In this document: piece after piece, positions 1 through 6,836 of the stretch
Layout: each line of letters begins with the position of its first letter
How positions within the stretch are numbered: the first letter of the stretch is position 1
NCBI GenBank assembly: GCA_023388435.1
Contig: JAEWGG010000030.1
Span: 1-20,169 of the forward strand
Direction of reading: 5' to 3'
Origin: Bacillota bacterium
Lineage (GTDB): Bacteria; Bacillota; Clostridia; Saccharofermentanales; Fastidiosipilaceae
Length of the DNA stretch: 20,169 nucleotides
Notes under the pieces: model-generated
The model's database searches: none
The model's input: the letters and a program-made list of their open reading frames with translations, nothing else
What the model was told of the DNA's origin: nothing
Position numbers and translations under genes: made by a program

Positions 1-2
1 TA

Positions 3-140
3 GAAGAACAGGTTCTTATAACAATAGAAGATGAGTTTAGTGTTACTGTTTATTCAAAAACAGATGCAGATGTTTTTCGCGACATAAAATTGCTTACGAA
101 AAATAATGGTCTATATAACTTCAGCGCCATAAGAGACTAA
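3..140 (+). CDS. C-terminal fragment of an unidentified protein (partial at left edge)
   Basis: An open frame enters from the left edge and ends at TAA 138-140, giving 45 residues that end ...NNGLYNFSAIRD. The fragment is rich in D, E, K and T, has no membrane segment, and uses AT-rich codons unlike the GC-rich genes that start further right. No family motif can be recognised in so short a tail. A strong inverted repeat lies 38 bp downstream and could end its transcript. It may belong to an acquired AT-rich segment, but that is inference from base composition only. Confidence 0.45.
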   Translation, partial: EEQVLITIEDEFSVTVYSKTDADVFRDIKLLTKNNGLYNFSAIRD

Positions 141-177
141 CATTTAATCGCAAGATGCTCCTCAAGCATTCACTTTT

Positions 178-236
178 GAACTGCCTCCCATTCTTTGGAT
201 TGTTGTTTTCTGTGTCCAAGAAATGGGAGGCAGTTC
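178..236. repeat. Long inverted repeat, terminator-like hairpin
   Basis: Arms at 178-199 and 215-236 (22 nt each, beginning GAACTGCCTCCCATT on the left) are complementary except for a two-base wobble region in the middle; the loop is 15 nt (200-214). It would form a very stable hairpin. The U-rich stretch expected of a classical terminator is not immediately adjacent: CTCTTTTTCTTTT begins about 9 nt after the stem. It could be a terminator for the gene ending at 140, or the remnant of a mobile-element end. Confidence 0.7.
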
Positions 237-329
237 ATTGCTAGCTCTTTTTCTTTTACAAACTTACATACTTTTTACTGCATTCTTAAACACAGGGCAA
301 AGACACATTGCACAACAGTCCCAACAGCA

Positions 330-357
330 GTGTCTAAGTGCTTAGCTGTACTATAAT
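330..357 (+). promoter_or_regulatory. Possible promoter for the small membrane protein
   Basis: A perfect -10 box TATAAT lies at 352-357, about 105 bp before the ATG at 463. The best -35 at 16 bp spacing is GTGTCT (330-335), a weak match. The call rests mainly on the -10 box and its position. Confidence 0.35.
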
Positions 358-462
358 AATCGTGGTGGAGCTGTCTGGAATAATGCTGTAGCGCTCTCTT
401 TGATCATTCAGTTTGACACGGCTTCTCGTCCTCAGCGAAGCCTGCAAAAGAAAGGAGCAAGC

Positions 463-846
463 ATGAACTCTGATCGGTCTTTACGTTGGTCTCTGGTACT
501 GTTCGGCTGTGGACTGGCCGTCGCGGCCCAGTTCCTGACAAGGCTGCCTTCCAGTCTGCCCAGGGAGGACGACCCCTGGCTATACTATGGCTTCTTTTCT
601 CTTGTGGCCCTCATTCCACTGCTTGTCTCGCTGAGAACTGCGTGGCATATCTTGTCTGTTAACGGCCGCAGACGCTCTTTTATTCCACTGCTTATACTGC
701 TGGCCGCCGTCATCGTTGTCGCAGTGATTTGGCAGGCCGTACTTCCAGCACAGCAATTGGCCAAAGCCTGTCTCGTGCTTCTCATGACCACTCTGGGCAC
801 TGGCTATTTACTACAAAACTTAAGACCTGTGCTGGATAAGGCCTAA
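463..846 (+). CDS. Small four-helix membrane protein, function unknown
   Basis: 127 residues, not assigned to a family. Start chosen at ATG 463 because AAAGGAG lies 6 nt upstream (AAAGGAGCAAGCATG); an upstream frame extension to 400 has no ribosome binding site. Four hydrophobic segments are visible at about residues 9-26, 42-60, 73-94 and 98-117, separated by short charged loops (PREDD at 34-37; NGRRR at 67-71), so it should be an integral membrane protein. No catalytic motif or conserved signature is apparent. It converges on the traX pseudogene, with 79 bp between their 3' ends. Codon use is more like the GC-rich core genes than like the left-edge fragment. Confidence 0.75.
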   Translation: MNSDRSLRWSLVLFGCGLAVAAQFLTRLPSSLPREDDPWLYYGFFSLVALIPLLVSLRTAWHILSVNGRRRSFIPLLILLAAVIVVAVIWQAVLPAQQLAKACLVLLMTTLGTGYLLQNLRPVLDKA

Positions 847-925
847 TCTCTCTGTTTTCTCACAAAGAGGCACGCAGGTTTTGTGGCTGCTTCTTGCTTA
901 CTGGAGAAGGGGGCGGCAAATGGCC

Positions 926-1795
926 CTATATGTTTCCCGTTTGGCTTGCGACAACAAATAAAATGGCCAGGTGCAGCGGATAGAAACTGTAGTAGAAGTA
1001 CTTCAGAAATTTAGATGGCTTCTTACTATAAATCTCGAGCGGAAACAGTATGCAGGCGAAGGCGGACAGCAGCTGTATCCCCCCAAATCCATAGTGAAGC
1101 AGTCTTGAAAACAGGAGGTAATAGCTGAGGTTAAAGACCAGGAAGGCCAAAAATGCCAGGGCCACATGTTCGCATACAATGTCACGGAGAGTAGCTTTCC
1201 TGCCTCTTGATTTTTTGGAGATGGGGGCCAGCGTGTTCAGGATATGAAACAAGAGTGGCGTGACGAGGCCATACACATAATAATCAGATCGAAAATACTA
1301 TGTTAAGACGAAGATGATAAGAAGACTTAAAAGCGACAGAAAAATCACAGTGGGCGCAGGAAGACTGTAGCCAGCGAACCGTGTCTTAAGCTCCCGGAAA
1401 GTCTGAAAGCTGCTCGCGCCATCGCTTGCGGGATCAGCGGGCTGCGTAAGATGCCAGCTGGCGCGACAGACTTCCACCAGGGCGTCAACGGCAATGATGA
1501 GCGCCAGGCCCAAGCTCAGGGTAATGAAGATATTTGGGTAGTCGCTGACATGAGTAAGGCGCTGTACAGACGCTAAAACGATCTCACTTACGACCGCCGA
1601 GGCTATCAACCTGAAGAGATAGATTAATGGATTGCGGGTCCTCTTATAACCGATGGCTATTTCATAGGCAAAGATGGGAAAGGCGAGCCTGCCGACAGCC
1701 CTCATTGACGTATACGCAAAACCCTGGATCGTGTTTGGGAGATAGGCGGCGAGGTGGTCCATGAGCATCGTGAGTATGGCAATGAACTTTAGCAT
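926..1795 (-). pseudogene. TraX-family membrane acyltransferase, interrupted by an in-frame amber stop
   Basis: The first part (1298-1795) begins MLKFIAILTMLMDHLAAYLP and includes RAVGRLAFPIFAYEIAIGYKRTRN, the N-terminal signature of TraX-like proteins (named after the F-pilin N-acetylase; chromosomal homologues are of uncertain role). TAG at 1300-1298 stops it. The same frame then continues without any shift through SDYYVYGLVTPLLF and ends with YYSFYPLHL, the typical TraX C-terminal part. Read through, the product would have 288 coded residues plus the stop position and many membrane helices. The downstream half has only a GTG (1276-1274) as possible restart and no clear ribosome binding site. 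Most likely a recent nonsense mutant; a sequencing error or suppression cannot be excluded. The upstream RBS (GGAAAG) is weak. Confidence 0.8.
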
Positions 1796-1933
1796 ACCGA
1801 GTTCTTTCCAGTCTTTACAATCTTTGACATTATTTGTCGTTAACTTCGGATCTCGTGAGGATGCTTTTACGCTACTGTTCAGTCGTAAGCCAGCCGTCGA
1901 GGAGCCTCCACGGGGCAGGACGCAGAGGGCCGT

Positions 1934-1959
1934 CTCCCACTACGGGGGCCCCGAGGGAG
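1934..1959 (-). terminator. Possible hairpin downstream of the HIT gene
   Basis: CTCCC (1934-1938) pairs with GGGAG (1955-1959) around an inner CGGGG/CCCCG stem, starting 11 bp after the HIT stop codon. There is no U-tract, so this is at best a weak or factor-dependent terminator. The rest of 1796-1969 holds nothing recognisable apart from a small GACA-N5-TGTC inverted repeat at 1826-1838. Confidence 0.3.
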
Positions 1960-1969
1960 TCCCTGACAC

Positions 1970-2326
1970 TCAACGAAGACGCTCTCCCAGGGGCTCTCCT
2001 CCAAGCAGGTGGAAGTGCAGGTGCAAGACCGTCTGTCCGCCCTCCGGGCCACAGTTATTTAAGAGGCGAAAGCCGCGTTCCAGGCCCTGCTGGGCCACCA
2101 ACTGGGGCAGGAGCTCCGCCAAGTGTCCCAGGAGGCCTGGACCCTCCGGGGACTGTGAAAGCTCCAGAATATCCTGGTAGTGTTCTTTAGGCACGATGAG
2201 AAGGTGGACAGGGGCCGCTGGCTGGATGTCCTTGAAGACGAGAAACTGTTCATCCTCATAGACCCGGGCCGCAGGGATCTCCCCTGCCACAATTTTACAA
2301 AAAAGACAGTCTTCCTTACGCTTCAT
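1970..2326 (-). CDS. HIT (histidine triad) nucleotide hydrolase, Hint type
   Basis: 118 residues, the usual length for bacterial Hint proteins. The N-terminal CLFCKIVAGEIPAARVYED and the triad HLHFHLL at about residues 102-108 identify the family; the central histidine of the triad is the nucleophile that attacks the phosphoramidate or acyl-phosphate of AMP derivatives. Known Hint enzymes hydrolyse AMP-lysine, aminoacyl-adenylates and similar purine nucleotide adducts. Start chosen at ATG 2326-2324, preceded by GAGGGG that overlaps the TGA of alaS (7 bp gap), so the two genes are almost certainly co-transcribed. A longer same-frame extension upstream lies inside alaS and is not coding. The usual second histidine-rich region is present; the C-terminus is short and ends EPLGERLR. 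Confidence 0.93.
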   Translation of the reverse strand: MKRKEDCLFCKIVAGEIPAARVYEDEQFLVFKDIQPAAPVHLLIVPKEHYQDILELSQSPEGPGLLGHLAELLPQLVAQQGLERGFRLLNNCGPEGGQTVLHLHFHLLGGEPLGERLR

Positions 2327-2333
2327 AAACCCC

Positions 2334-4988
2334 TCACTGCCGAAGTAGCGTCCATACTGCCTCCAGGGCCTGGGGCAGCTTCTGACAGTCCTTCGCGCCG
2401 GCCTGGGCCATATCCGGACGGCCTCCACCGCCGCCTCCAGCTGCCGTCGCCGCGGCCTTGACGAGGGTCCCCGCAGCCAGACCGGCCGCCTGGGCCTCCT
2501 TGCTGCTGACCGCGATAAAGGCCAGTTTGCCCTCAAGCTCGGTCGCCAGGAGGACGGCCGCTGGCTGTAACTTGTCTCGCAGCTGGTCTGCCAGATCGCG
2601 CAGGGCCTCACGATTTTCCACCTGCACCTCGGCGGCCAGTACGCTCAAGCCCTGGTGCTTCTCAGCCTGGCCGATCAGCTGGGCCGCGGCCTGTGCGGTC
2701 TGCTGGGCCTCCAGATGCCTTCTCTCCTGCTCCAGCTGCTTCACTTCTTTCTGCAGCTGGCCGAGGCGCTGGAGCAACTCGCCCTTCGTACTGCGCAGCA
2801 GGCTGCAGGCTTCATGGATCAGGGCCTCTTCCTTGACCGTGTAGTCATAGGCAGCGGCGCCCGTCACCGCCTCAATACGGCGCACACCCGAGGCCACCGA
2901 GGACTCCGTCAGGATCTTGAACAAGCCCGCCTGCGAACTCCGCTCGAGGTGGGTGCCCCCACAAAATTCCATAGAATAGTCACCGATGGAGACCACGCGC
3001 ACCCGCTCCCCATACTTCTCATCAAAGAGGGCCATGGCCCCGGACTGCTTGGCCTCCTCCAGGCTCATCACGGCGGTCTGCAGGGGCAGGTCCTGAAGGA
3101 TGACACGGTTGACTGCGGCCTCAACGGTCGCCAGCTCCTCGGCAGTCATGGCCTGGAAGTGGCGGAAGTCAAAGCGCAGACGCTCCGGACTGACCAGCGA
3201 ACCGGCCTGGCTGACGTGGTCTCCCAGACAGTCGCGCAGGGCCTTGTGCAGGAGGTGCGTGGTACTGTGGTTACGGGCCGTAGCCAGGCGCACGGCCTGG
3301 TCCACCAGCTGTTCCAGCTCCTGCCCCCGACGGAGCAGACCCCTGCGCACCTGGCCGTGCAGGAGGAAGACGCCCTCGGCAGTCTTCGTGCAGTCCTCAA
3401 CCGCCACTTCCACAGCTCCGTCCAGAGAGCGCAGCAGACCGCGGTCTCCCACCTGGCCGCCGCTGTTGGCATAGAAACAGGTATGGGCGAGGACGAGGGT
3501 CACCGCCATGTCCGTCGGAGCCTCATCGAGGAGCAGGTAGTCGCCGTCCTCATTGCGTCCCAGAATCAGTTCCAGAGGAGCCAGATCACGGGTCTGGGCG
3601 TAGCCGGTAAAGTCTGTGGCTTCCATATTTTTGAGCTCCTCAGGCAGGAGCTTGTCCCCCCAGGCACTCTGGCCCCGCTGCTCGGCAGCCTTCTTGCCCA
3701 TGGCCTTCTGCTCGGCCATGGCCTGGGCAAAGCCCTCCAGATCGGCACCCAGACCCTCCTCAGCCAGGATTTCACGGGTCAGGTCCACCGGGAAGCCATA
3801 GGTATCATGGAGGCGGAAGAGCTGGGCCCCTGCCAGCTGGCCCTGGCCCTCACGCTTGTAGGCCGCGATATACTCGTCCAGCATGGCCTGGCCCTGGCGG
3901 ATGGTCTTGGCAAAGGCCTCTTCTTCGGCCTCCATCACTTTTACGATGAAGCTCTGCCGCTCGACTAGGTTGGGATAGGCCTGTCCAGAAGCCTCAATAA
4001 CCTTCGGGACCAGCCCCGCGAGGAAGCAGCCCTCAATGCCCAGGAGGCGTCCGAAGCGGGCAGCACGGCGCAGGAGACGGCGCAGCACATAGCCGCGACC
4101 CGAATTCGCCGGGGTGATACCGTCTGAAATCATCATGCTGCAGCTGCGCAGGTGATCTGTAATAACTCGGATAGCCACATCCGTGCGGGCCTCTTCCCCG
4201 TAGCGGACATGGGCCAGGTCGCAGACCGCATTGAGGATGCTGCGGACCGTGTCCACCTCAAAGAGATTGTCCACTCCCTGGACCACACAGGCGATGCGCT
4301 CCAGGCCGGCCCCGGTGTCGATATTTTTCTTTTCCAGCGGCAGATAACTGCCGTCCTCCTGGCGGTCGAACTGGGTGAAAACCAGATTCCAGAATTCGAT
4401 GTAGCGATCACTGTCCGCATCCAAGCCCTCACGGAAGCTCAGGTCCCCGTGCTCCGAACCGCGGTCGAAAAAGATCTCCGAGCAGGGCCCGCAGGGACCG
4501 GTACCGTGCTCCCAGAAATTATCCTCCTTGCCGCGGCGCTCAATGTGCGTGGGGTCGATGCCCACGACCTCCGTCCAGAGGCGATAGGCCTCGTCGTCCT
4601 CGCGGTAGACCGTCACATAGAGCAGGGCTGGGTCCAGCTCCAGCTCCTGGGTCACAAACTCCCAGGCCCAGGGAATAATCTCCGCCTTGAAATAATCGCC
4701 AAAAGAAAAGTTACCCAGCATCTCGAAGAAGGTGCCGTGACGGGAGGTGTGGCCCACCTGCTCAATGTCGGGGGTGCGGATACATTTCTGACAAGTCGTG
4801 ACACGCAGGCTGGGCGGCCTTCTGGCCCCTGTGAAGTAAGGTTTGAGCGGGGTCATACCCGCATTGATCAGCAGGACGGAGGGGTCGTCCTGGGGCACCA
4901 GAGAAAAACTGGGCAGACGCAGGTGACCCTTTCCCTCAAAAAAGCGCAGATAGCGCTCACGAATCTCATTCAATCCTAACTTTTGCAT
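2334..4988 (-). CDS. alaS: Alanyl-tRNA synthetase
   Basis: 884 residues; attaches alanine to tRNA-Ala in the cytoplasm, with proofreading of Ser and Gly. The class II catalytic core starts with NEIRERYLRFFEGKGH and includes RTPDIEQVGHTSRHGTFFEM; GTGPCGPCSEI and GAGLERIA follow. The editing domain carries the zinc motif HSTTH (about residues 574-578) and FCGGTH (Cys 676, His 680). A coiled segment at about 735-775 leads into the C-Ala domain with its GGGGGGRPDMAQAG tail motif. Start chosen at ATG 4988-4986, preceded by AAGAGG at suitable spacing; a GTG six codons earlier has no such site. It has its own promoter and leader hairpin, and the HIT gene follows after 7 bp. No domain is missing. Confidence 0.98.
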   Translation of the reverse strand: MQKLGLNEIRERYLRFFEGKGHLRLPSFSLVPQDDPSVLLINAGMTPLKPYFTGARRPPSLRVTTCQKCIRTPDIEQVGHTSRHGTFFEMLGNFSFGDYFKAEIIPWAWEFVTQELELDPALLYVTVYREDDEAYRLWTEVVGIDPTHIERRGKEDNFWEHGTGPCGPCSEIFFDRGSEHGDLSFREGLDADSDRYIEFWNLVFTQFDRQEDGSYLPLEKKNIDTGAGLERIACVVQGVDNLFEVDTVRSILNAVCDLAHVRYGEEARTDVAIRVITDHLRSCSMMISDGITPANSGRGYVLRRLLRRAARFGRLLGIEGCFLAGLVPKVIEASGQAYPNLVERQSFIVKVMEAEEEAFAKTIRQGQAMLDEYIAAYKREGQGQLAGAQLFRLHDTYGFPVDLTREILAEEGLGADLEGFAQAMAEQKAMGKKAAEQRGQSAWGDKLLPEELKNMEATDFTGYAQTRDLAPLELILGRNEDGDYLLLDEAPTDMAVTLVLAHTCFYANSGGQVGDRGLLRSLDGAVEVAVEDCTKTAEGVFLLHGQVRRGLLRRGQELEQLVDQAVRLATARNHSTTHLLHKALRDCLGDHVSQAGSLVSPERLRFDFRHFQAMTAEELATVEAAVNRVILQDLPLQTAVMSLEEAKQSGAMALFDEKYGERVRVVSIGDYSMEFCGGTHLERSSQAGLFKILTESSVASGVRRIEAVTGAAAYDYTVKEEALIHEACSLLRSTKGELLQRLGQLQKEVKQLEQERRHLEAQQTAQAAAQLIGQAEKHQGLSVLAAEVQVENREALRDLADQLRDKLQPAAVLLATELEGKLAFIAVSSKEAQAAGLAAGTLVKAAATAAGGGGGGRPDMAQAGAKDCQKLPQALEAVWTLLRQ

Positions 4989-5017
4989 TTTATACCTCTT
5001 GGTCACGACATTTTAGT

Positions 5018-5065
5018 GGGCGAAGTCCCCCCTCAGATGGGGTGGGTCCGCAAAGACTTTTGCCC
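5018..5065 (-). promoter_or_regulatory. Hairpin in the alaS leader, at the predicted 5' end of the mRNA
   Basis: GGGCGAAGTC (5018-5027) and GACTTTTGCCC (5055-5065) form an outer stem with a small internal loop; CCCC (5029-5032) and GGGG (5039-5042) form an inner stem with a six-base loop. On the coding strand the structure begins 3 nt after the predicted -10 box, so it would sit at or very near the transcript's 5' end. It does not have the size or elements of a T-box and has no U-tract. Role unknown: mRNA stabilisation or regulation are possibilities. Confidence 0.5.
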
Positions 5066-5068
5066 TTA

Positions 5069-5077
5069 ATCATAGCA
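5069..5077 (-). promoter_or_regulatory. Extended -10 promoter of alaS-HIT
   Basis: On the minus strand TGCTATGAT matches the extended -10 form TGN-TATAAT (-10 hexamer at 5074-5069). No good -35 box is visible 17 bp upstream, as is common with extended -10 promoters. The site lies just after the yaaA stop codon, so alaS need not depend on the upstream operon. Confidence 0.5.
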
Positions 5078-5100
5078 TATGCAGGACATGGCCCAGTGCC

Positions 5101-5883
5101 TCAGTGCACGTTCTGGACGAAGACGTAGCAGCTCGCCGACGAACTGTCCTCCGCATAGCGAAAGCCCTCGTCACAGAAATCCTTTAAGGGCTCCGGAGAC
5201 TCCACCTGGCGCTCAGCCATGAAGCGCAGCATGCGGCCGCGGGCGGCCTTGGCGCGGGTGGTGATCTGGCGGCGCTGGACCTGCCCCTCCTTGTCACGGC
5301 GTTCAGTCTCAAAGCGCAGATCCAAGAAGGGAATCTCCGCGGGCCAATGAGGGCGCAGGGCCTTGCTGTATTCCTCCGAGGCCAGATTGACCAGACAGTC
5401 ACAGCCCTCAGCCGCCCGCCGGGCGAGGCGTGGACCCCAATAGGCGTAGAGGTCCTGCGCCGCGGCTCTGTCCTCGGTGGCGGGGATGTGGAGGGGGGCG
5501 GCCATCTCCAGGCGGTAGGGGCTCATGGCCGAGTCCGGACGCAGAAGACCATAGAAGCCGGAAATGATATAGAGGTGGCTGCGGAGCCAGTCCAGGGCTG
5601 CCTCGTCCAGAACGTAGGGGGCCAGATTTTTAAAAACCAGGCCGTCGTACATGCCGAGGGCCGTACCCTGTGGCCGCCTCAAGGATGAGGCCAGATAGCG
5701 TTCCAGCGTCTTTGCGGCCAATTTCTCACTAACTCCCCAGAGCTCCTGGAGCTCCTGGGCCGTCTTCGCCCGCAGCAGCTGGTCCAGCCGCTCTGTCTCC
5801 TCGGGAAAAAGCTGGGGCCCGAAGTCGTAGAGGCCCTCGTCCTCACGCTGGGTCTTGGCTGGTGACAGTATCACCTGCAACAT
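5101..5883 (-). CDS. yaaA: YaaA-family (UPF0246/DUF328) peroxide stress protein
   Basis: 260 residues, matching the usual family length of about 250-260. It opens with MLQVILSPAKTQ, the SPAKT signature, and carries YDGLVFKNLAPYVLDE and HLYIISGFYGLLRPDSAMSP followed by PYRLEM, all typical of the family. In Escherichia coli YaaA lowers free intracellular iron under hydrogen peroxide stress; the structure suggests DNA binding. Start chosen at ATG 5883-5881 because AGGAGG lies just upstream; a same-frame extension of 10 codons lacks a site. The start lies within the 3' end of the hydrolase gene (41 bp overlap), implying translational coupling. It is the third gene of lepA-hydrolase-yaaA. Confidence 0.93.
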   Translation of the reverse strand: MLQVILSPAKTQREDEGLYDFGPQLFPEETERLDQLLRAKTAQELQELWGVSEKLAAKTLERYLASSLRRPQGTALGMYDGLVFKNLAPYVLDEAALDWLRSHLYIISGFYGLLRPDSAMSPYRLEMAAPLHIPATEDRAAAQDLYAYWGPRLARRAAEGCDCLVNLASEEYSKALRPHWPAEIPFLDLRFETERRDKEGQVQRRQITTRAKAARGRMLRFMAERQVESPEPLKDFCDEGFRYAEDSSSASCYVFVQNVH

Positions 5884-6835
5884 ATTCCCTCTCCTCCTGT
5901 CTAAAAAAAGCATCTAATTCCTGCTCGTAGCGGGTCCTGGCCCGCAGGTAGGCCAGGGCATGACCCGTGTCCGAAACCGCCCAGAAGCGTTTGTGGCTTG
6001 CCGCGCTGAGGCGGTAGAGCTCTGGGGCCATGGCATAGGGGACAAAGCGGTCCTCACGGCCATGGATGATAAACAGAGGACAGCTGGCCTCCTGCACGCT
6101 GTTCCGGGCCTCATACTGGCGAAAATCATAGCCTACGAGGCTCCTCGCCCGCCAGTTGAGCAGATGCAGGAGGGGGCGGGCTGGCAGGTGATACTGGCGG
6201 CGAAGCTGCCAGGCAAACTCTTCCCAGAGGGAGCTATAGCCACAGTCCGCGACGACCCAGGAGGGACCTGGGAGTCGCTCCAATTGGGGGGCGGCGTGCA
6301 TGACGGCGGCCGCGCCCATGGAGACCCCGTGCAGGCAGTGGGCCACATAGCCCTGGGCTGCGAAGTGTTCCAACCAGGCCAGCAGGTCATCCCTGTCCAG
6401 GATTCCCATGCCAATATAGTCCCCCTCAGAGCGTCCATGGGCCCGGTTATCCGGTAATAGGACTTCCCAGCCCCGGGCCAGATAGTAACCCGCGTAAACC
6501 TCCATCAGGCGGCCTGTCCCCTGGTACCCGTGCACCAGAAGCGCCAGACCTGGCCGCCCCCGACCGGTCCAGAGCCCCCGACCTCCTCCCCCCATCCTCG
6601 GGCGGAGCAGCCGGGCGTAGAGACGGGGCTGGCCTGGGCGTTCCAGATAGTGCTCCTCCTCAGCGCCCAGGTGACGGATGAAATTGGTCTCCGCCTCTTC
6701 CAGACCCTTCTGGCACAGGTCGCGGAACTGGCGTTCTGCAGCCGTCCGCCCCGGCAGGCGCCCCAGATCCCAGGCCTCCATACAGTGCTCCGGCCGGCCC
6801 AGGTGGCGCCGCAGCAGGGCTCCCAAGGGGCCCAT
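5843..6835 (-). CDS. Alpha/beta hydrolase, cytosolic paralogue
   Basis: 330 residues. The serine-hydrolase triad is visible: nucleophile Ser172 in HGVSMGA, Asp262 in HGREDRFVP and His292 in DTGHALAY; oxyanion-hole region HGYQG at 102-106, and PDNRAHGRSEG at 128-138. The layout fits BAAT/Abhydrolase-type esterases (COG1073-like); the substrate is unknown. No signal peptide or membrane segment is seen, so it is probably cytosolic, in contrast to its paralogue at 8899-9903. The ATG (6835-6833) is separated from the lepA TGA by a single base, which suggests translational coupling; no strong ribosome binding site precedes it, and Met19 (MEAWDLGRL) is an alternative start. The 3' end overlaps yaaA by 41 bp. 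Confidence 0.9.
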   Translation of the reverse strand: MGPLGALLRRHLGRPEHCMEAWDLGRLPGRTAAERQFRDLCQKGLEEAETNFIRHLGAEEEHYLERPGQPRLYARLLRPRMGGGGRGLWTGRGRPGLALLVHGYQGTGRLMEVYAGYYLARGWEVLLPDNRAHGRSEGDYIGMGILDRDDLLAWLEHFAAQGYVAHCLHGVSMGAAAVMHAAPQLERLPGPSWVVADCGYSSLWEEFAWQLRRQYHLPARPLLHLLNWRARSLVGYDFRQYEARNSVQEASCPLFIIHGREDRFVPYAMAPELYRLSAASHKRFWAVSDTGHALAYLRARTRYEQELDAFFRQEEREYVAGDTVTSQDPA

Positions 6836-6836
6836 C

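Larger units (their letters stand above)
141..462. other. Intergenic AT-rich region (322 bp)
   Basis: No convincing gene is seen between the left-edge fragment and the membrane protein that starts at 463. It holds the inverted repeat at 178-236, a T-rich stretch after it, and a possible promoter with TATAAT at 352-357. A reading frame extends upstream of 463 to an ATT at 400 but has no ribosome binding site. No tRNA or recognisable riboswitch was seen. Confidence 0.6.

Noticed and set aside
1834..2190. Plus-strand frames over the HIT gene and its downstream region
   Set aside because: They are rich in Pro, Arg, Gly and Ser, lack motifs and overlap the clear HIT gene.
1970..2611. N-terminally extended HIT protein of 213 residues
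   Set aside because: The first 95 residues would come from the alaS coding region in another frame and are low-complexity Arg/Ser/Pro-rich; the HIT family start and an RBS are at 2326.
2655..3968. 437-codon open frame on the plus strand opposite alaS
   Set aside because: It lies wholly inside alaS, whose motifs are unambiguous; the frame is open because of GC-rich codon use, has no family motif and no convincing ribosome binding site.
4989..5100. T-box riboswitch in front of alaS
   Set aside because: The interval is only about 110 bp, and no specifier loop or T-box consensus or terminator/antiterminator pair was seen.
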